A DNA stretch of 64,000 nt. It comes from CAXDOZ01 sp963991145. Its GTDB lineage: Bacteria > Bacteroidota > Bacteroidia > Chitinophagales > JABDMM01. The notes below the pieces were generated by a model that made no database searches, had not been told where the DNA came from, and saw only the letters and a program-made list of their open reading frames with translations. Positions 62,093-64,000 of the stretch are shown here, piece by piece (the stretch's first letter is position 1; every line of letters starts with the position of its first letter). The stretch covers positions 10,228 through 74,227 of the forward strand of contig CAXDOZ010000001.1 of assembly GCA_963991145.1 (NCBI GenBank), given 5' to 3'. A program made the translations under genes and the position numbers.

Positions 62093-62116
62093 CCTTCAAA
62101 ACCAATTTTTTGAAGG
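62093..62116 (-). ncRNA. Leader hairpin of the rplM mRNA
   Basis: CCTTCAAAA (62093-62101) pairs perfectly with TTTTGAAGG (62108-62116) around a 6-base loop, 27 bases upstream of the rplM start. It lies inside the expected transcript from the promoter at 62135-62166. A second small stem (62119-62134) would be only partly transcribed. It may be an autoregulatory ribosomal-protein leader; L13 leaders have been described, to my recollection also in Bacteroidia. Confidence 0.5.
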
Positions 62117-62134
62117 TTCCGTCGAAACGGACGG

Positions 62135-62166
62135 CAAAGATACGACTAACTATTCCCCTTAACCAA
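62135..62166 (-). promoter_or_regulatory. Promoter for rplM-rpsI-rpsB
   Basis: The minus strand reads TTG (62166-62164), 21 bases, then TATCTTTG (62142-62135), a full Bacteroidota -33/-7 promoter. Transcription would begin near 62130, leaving a leader of about 65 bases with the hairpin at 62093-62116. It is the best promoter in the window. Confidence 0.65.
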
Positions 62167-62242
62167 GAAAATAGAGAATAAATTTTAATCGCACCCTCGT
62201 AAGTGATTGAAAATCAGTATCAGAATCGCACGATTTTGTAAA

Positions 62243-62296
62243 ATAGGGTAATAGGGTAATAGGGTAATTCTCATATTATCCCATTACCCCATTATC
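62243..62296. repeat. Octamer tandem repeat forming an imperfect inverted repeat
   Basis: ATAGGGTA occurs three times in tandem (62243-62266). A related reverse copy follows at about 62275-62296 (ATTATCCC, ATTACCCC, ATTATC), so the two arms can fold into a hairpin with about two mismatches in 15 pairs. It sits in the 238-base gap between the rplM promoter and the zinc peptidase 3' end, next to that stop. Confidence 0.75.
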
Positions 62297-62303
62297 ATAT
62301 CAA

Positions 62304-62993
62304 CTAGTCTCTGCTACCTAGAAGGTACATTCCCCAATAGATCAATTGAGCTAGAGAAGCTAATGCTGCAACTACATATGTCATGGCTGCCCATTTAAGA
62401 GCGTTCTTGGCTTTGTCTTCCTGAAGCTGATTCGTGATGCCTGCCTGACTCATCCAGGCCATTGCTCGTTTACTTGCATCGAACTCAACCGGTAAAGTCA
62501 CGAAACTGAAAAGAGTTGTAGCAGCAAAGGCCAAAACACCAATAGCAAGTACTAAAGGATTTCCTGAAAAAGCCATTACAACGATCCCCGCCAAAAGAAT
62601 GAATTGCATATAATTAGCAGCGATGCTAACAACAGGCACAAGAGCAGATCTCATCTGTAACCAACTGTATGCTTTTGCGTGTTGAACCGCATGTCCAACT
62701 TCATGAGCTGCTACAGCTGCTGCTGCTACATTGCGTTGATTATATACCGCTTCGCTAAGATTCACAGTTTTATTCGCCGGATTATAATGATCAGAAAGAT
62801 GGCCTTTAACGCTGGTGATATTCACATCATGGATCCCGTTATCCCTCAACATCATAGCAGCAATCTGTGCCCCTGAATAATCTAAAGGCATTTTACTGTA
62901 CTCCTTGAATTTTCTCTTCAACTGATTGCCTACATACATACTTAGAAGAAAGAATGGAGCAATCAATATCAAATACACTGGATCAAAAATCAT
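62304..62993 (-). CDS. Zinc-dependent membrane peptidase (YugP-like)
   Basis: This 229-residue protein has an N-terminal helix, MYVGNQLKRKFKEYSK, LSGAQIAAMML-like sequence (YSGAQIAAMMLRDNGIHD), VTSVKGHLSDHYNP, and the metal motif AAHEVGHAVQHAKAYSW (HEVGH, about residues 92-96). More membrane helices follow. It belongs to the YugP/neutral zinc metallopeptidase family (Zn_peptidase_2). The substrate is unknown. Short tandem repeats flank the gene on both sides. Confidence 0.9.
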   Translation of the reverse strand: MIFDPVYLILIAPFFLLSMYVGNQLKRKFKEYSKMPLDYSGAQIAAMMLRDNGIHDVNITSVKGHLSDHYNPANKTVNLSEAVYNQRNVAAAAVAAHEVGHAVQHAKAYSWLQMRSALVPVVSIAANYMQFILLAGIVVMAFSGNPLVLAIGVLAFAATTLFSFVTLPVEFDASKRAMAWMSQAGITNQLQEDKAKNALKWAAMTYVVAALASLAQLIYWGMYLLGSRD

Positions 62994-63127
62994 GGTTGTT
63001 TCTTTTGATGATTAACAAATACAGGTATTGCAAATGTTCTGCCGATTAAGAATTTCCGACATTTTGGCGCCAGGTTCTGACAAAGCTGATTGGTAGCGGG
63101 ATCAAACAAGGCGATATGGCAGACATT

Positions 63128-63159
63128 GCTAGAATGCTAGAATGCTAGAATGCTAGAAT
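63128..63159. repeat. Tandem octamer GCTAGAAT x4
   Basis: GCTAGAAT is repeated four times without change (63128-63159), followed by a TTCTAGAA palindrome at 63165-63172. It lies in the 180-base gap between the zinc peptidase and acetyltransferase genes. No further function is visible. Confidence 0.9.
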
Positions 63160-63173
63160 CTGTGTTCTAGAAT

Positions 63174-63674
63174 CTAGACTTCCTTTTGATAGAGATTGTA
63201 GGTTGAGATCTCAAGTTTGACTTGTCCCACTTGTTCAAAGCCGAGTCCGAGGTAATAGTTACAAAGTCTGGAGTTTTTTGAATCACAATCCAATCGCAGG
63301 TATTTGCATCCTTCTCTACCTGCCTCTTTAGCAACCATATCAAGAACTACTTTACCAAGTCCTTTACCATTGAATTTTTCTTTGATTGCTAATGAATGAA
63401 CGTATCTGGCTTTATCGGCCTGTGGCCCCCAATAGATGAGATCCTCATCCATGATTCTTAGCATCCCGATTTGCTCCCCGTCTTCTTTCTGAACGTAATA
63501 GAACTCTAAACCCTCCAGGCCTTCGATCACCCAGTCAACTTTTTCCTTTGGGGGGTCCACCCAGTATTGCCAATGATCGATCTCCAGCTTGGCAATTTTC
63601 TTTGCAGCCTCTTTGAACTGCTCAACTACAAAGGGGAGGTCGTCAATTGTGATTTGTTTGAGATTGAGTTTCAT
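63174..63674 (-). CDS. GNAT-family N-acetyltransferase
   Basis: From the ATG at 63674 this is a 166-residue protein; an earlier in-frame ATG at 63731 would add a repeat-encoded peptide and is unlikely. It has YYVQKEDGEQIGMLRIM, ARYVHSLAIKEKFNGKGLGK (motif A with the Q/R-x-x-G-x-G/A-type acetyl-CoA loop, here KFNGKGLGK), MVAKEAGREGCKYLRLDCD and LCNYYLGLGFEQVG. Such enzymes acetylate amines of small molecules or proteins. It follows the cut dus gene on the same strand. Confidence 0.85.
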   Translation of the reverse strand: MKLNLKQITIDDLPFVVEQFKEAAKKIAKLEIDHWQYWVDPPKEKVDWVIEGLEGLEFYYVQKEDGEQIGMLRIMDEDLIYWGPQADKARYVHSLAIKEKFNGKGLGKVVLDMVAKEAGREGCKYLRLDCDSKNSRLCNYYLGLGFEQVGQVKLEISTYNLYQKEV

Positions 63675-63687
63675 TAAAATGGGCAAA

Positions 63688-63720
63688 TCCTCTGTGATCT
63701 CAGTGTCCTCTGTGGTTTCT
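63688..63720. repeat. Interspersed repeat of the CTCTGTG/TCAGTGTCCTCTGTGG type
   Basis: The segment contains CTCTGTGATCTCAGTGTCCT followed by CTGTGGTTTC. Read through on the minus strand it would give TTEDTEITE, a peptide known to me as a frequent false product of a widespread intergenic repeat. It lies between dus and the acetyltransferase and argues for the later start of the latter. Confidence 0.6.
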
Positions 63721-63732
63721 AACATCCGCAAA

Positions 63733-63957
63733 TCAAACTATCTCAACTCCGGCGAAGTGCTCCTCGATCTCACTTAGGGTATCAAAGAGCTCATTGGGAT
63801 CACTCGAGGTGACAAGCTTCATCCTAAAGGGCTTGATCCCGTGAAATCCTTTGAAGTAGTTTCCGTAGTGCCTGCGCATCTCAAGGATGCCAAGCGGCAT
63901 GCCTTTCCAGTCCAATGAGCGCTCAAGATGTTCTCTGCAAACCGCCACTCTTTCTTC
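63733..63957 (-). CDS. dus: tRNA-dihydrouridine synthase, C-terminal part (Dus, cut by contig end)
   Basis: The last 74 residues of a DusB-type protein remain. They have REHLERSLDWKGMPLGILEM, RRHYGNYFKGFHGIKPFRMK and LVTSSDPNEL, the typical end of Bacteroidota Dus proteins, with the RRHY-NYFKG pattern of the RNA-binding helical domain. The enzyme reduces uridine to dihydrouridine in tRNA D-loops. The upstream part is missing because the contig ends; the residues MYKRQ just before are read from the sequencing adapter and are not part of the gene. Confidence 0.85.
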   Translation of the reverse strand, partial: EERVAVCREHLERSLDWKGMPLGILEMRRHYGNYFKGFHGIKPFRMKLVTSSDPNELFDTLSEIEEHFAGVEIV

Positions 63958-64000
63958 CTGTCTCTTATACACATCTGACGCTGCCGACGAATAGAGAGGT
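63958..64000. other. Illumina Nextera adapter and index left at the contig end
   Basis: CTGTCTCTTATACACATCT (63958-63976) is the Tn5 mosaic-end adapter, followed by GACGCTGCCGACGA (63977-63990) of the Nextera read-2 side. Then come ATAGAGAG, the reverse complement of index CTCTCTAT, and GT. This is synthetic sequence, not genome. Confidence 0.98.

Noticed and set aside
62243..62268. Homing-endonuclease site (resembles the I-SceI core TAGGGATAACAGGGTAAT)
   Set aside because: Only the AGGGTAAT half is shared; the rest is a tandem octamer, and no endonuclease gene is nearby.
63128..63159. Possible CRISPR array from the GCTAGAAT repeats
   Set aside because: The units are 8 bases and directly adjacent, with no spacers and no cas genes nearby.
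63675..63731. Longer acetyltransferase start at 63731
   Set aside because: The extra residues come from a widespread intergenic repeat and are not expected in the family.

Overview
The window comes from a member of the Bacteroidota, most likely a marine flavobacterium-like lineage. This is inferred from four things: a very large secreted protein with PKD and LamG domains and a type IX secretion C-terminal domain, TAnnTTTG promoter elements in place of sigma70-type ones, a Bacteroidota-type exosortase, and the rplM-rpsI-rpsB-tsf gene order. The last 43 bases are not genomic: they are an Illumina Nextera adapter with an index, so the contig really ends near position 63957.

Layout. 1-1032: purine genes purN and the 5' part of purH (minus strand). 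1105-7888: a lone WecE-type sugar aminotransferase and a convergent gene for an 1885-residue type IX secreted protein. 7916-54461: one very large surface-polysaccharide locus, almost all on the plus strand and tightly packed. 54458-59363: housekeeping and accessory genes (fluoride channel, a RidA/aldehyde dehydrogenase pair of the 2-aminomuconate type, a DUF1295 protein, a Bax-inhibitor family protein, MscS). 59422-62166: tsf, rpsB, rpsI and rplM on the minus strand with terminators, a leader hairpin and a promoter. 62243-63957: a zinc peptidase, short tandem repeats, an acetyltransferase and a cut-off dus gene. No gene-free gap exceeds 300 bases; the largest is about 240 bases, at 62066-62303.

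The polysaccharide locus contains three recognisable sugar-precursor modules. (i) 11740-17163 encodes LegB-, LegC-, NeuD-, PIG-L-, formyltransferase- and PtmE-like proteins, which looks like a GDP-linked 2,4-diamino-2,4,6-trideoxyhexose pathway with N-acyl editing; no nonulosonate synthase is present. (ii) 23437-26514 encodes Gmd, a GDP-fucose synthase and a plant-type GDP-mannose 3,5-epimerase. (iii) 35735-41469 encodes WbpI-, WbpE-, WbpD- and WbpB-like enzymes plus an AsnB-type amidotransferase, pointing to a diacetamido-uronic acid that may be amidated. About ten glycosyltransferases, four sulfotransferase-like proteins, a FemAB-like acyltransferase, a polysaccharide-deacetylase-like protein, a carbamoyltransferase and two methyltransferases would assemble and decorate the polymer. 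Export parts lie at both ends: an ABC transporter (Wzm/Wzt) at the start, and a Wza-like lipoprotein, a tyrosine autokinase (Wzc) and a WecA/TagO-like initiating transferase at the end. An exosortase-family protein lies in the middle.

Hand counts of a few 60-base lines give about 33-38% G+C between 14 and 21 kb and about 43-50% between 24 and 41 kb, so the locus appears to be a mosaic. The most interesting targets are the exosortase and modification cassette at 28.8-34.4 kb, the diamino-sugar/formyl module whose formyltransferase lacks the usual active-site Asn, the 19-tyrosine tail of the autokinase, and the internally duplicated type IX protein.
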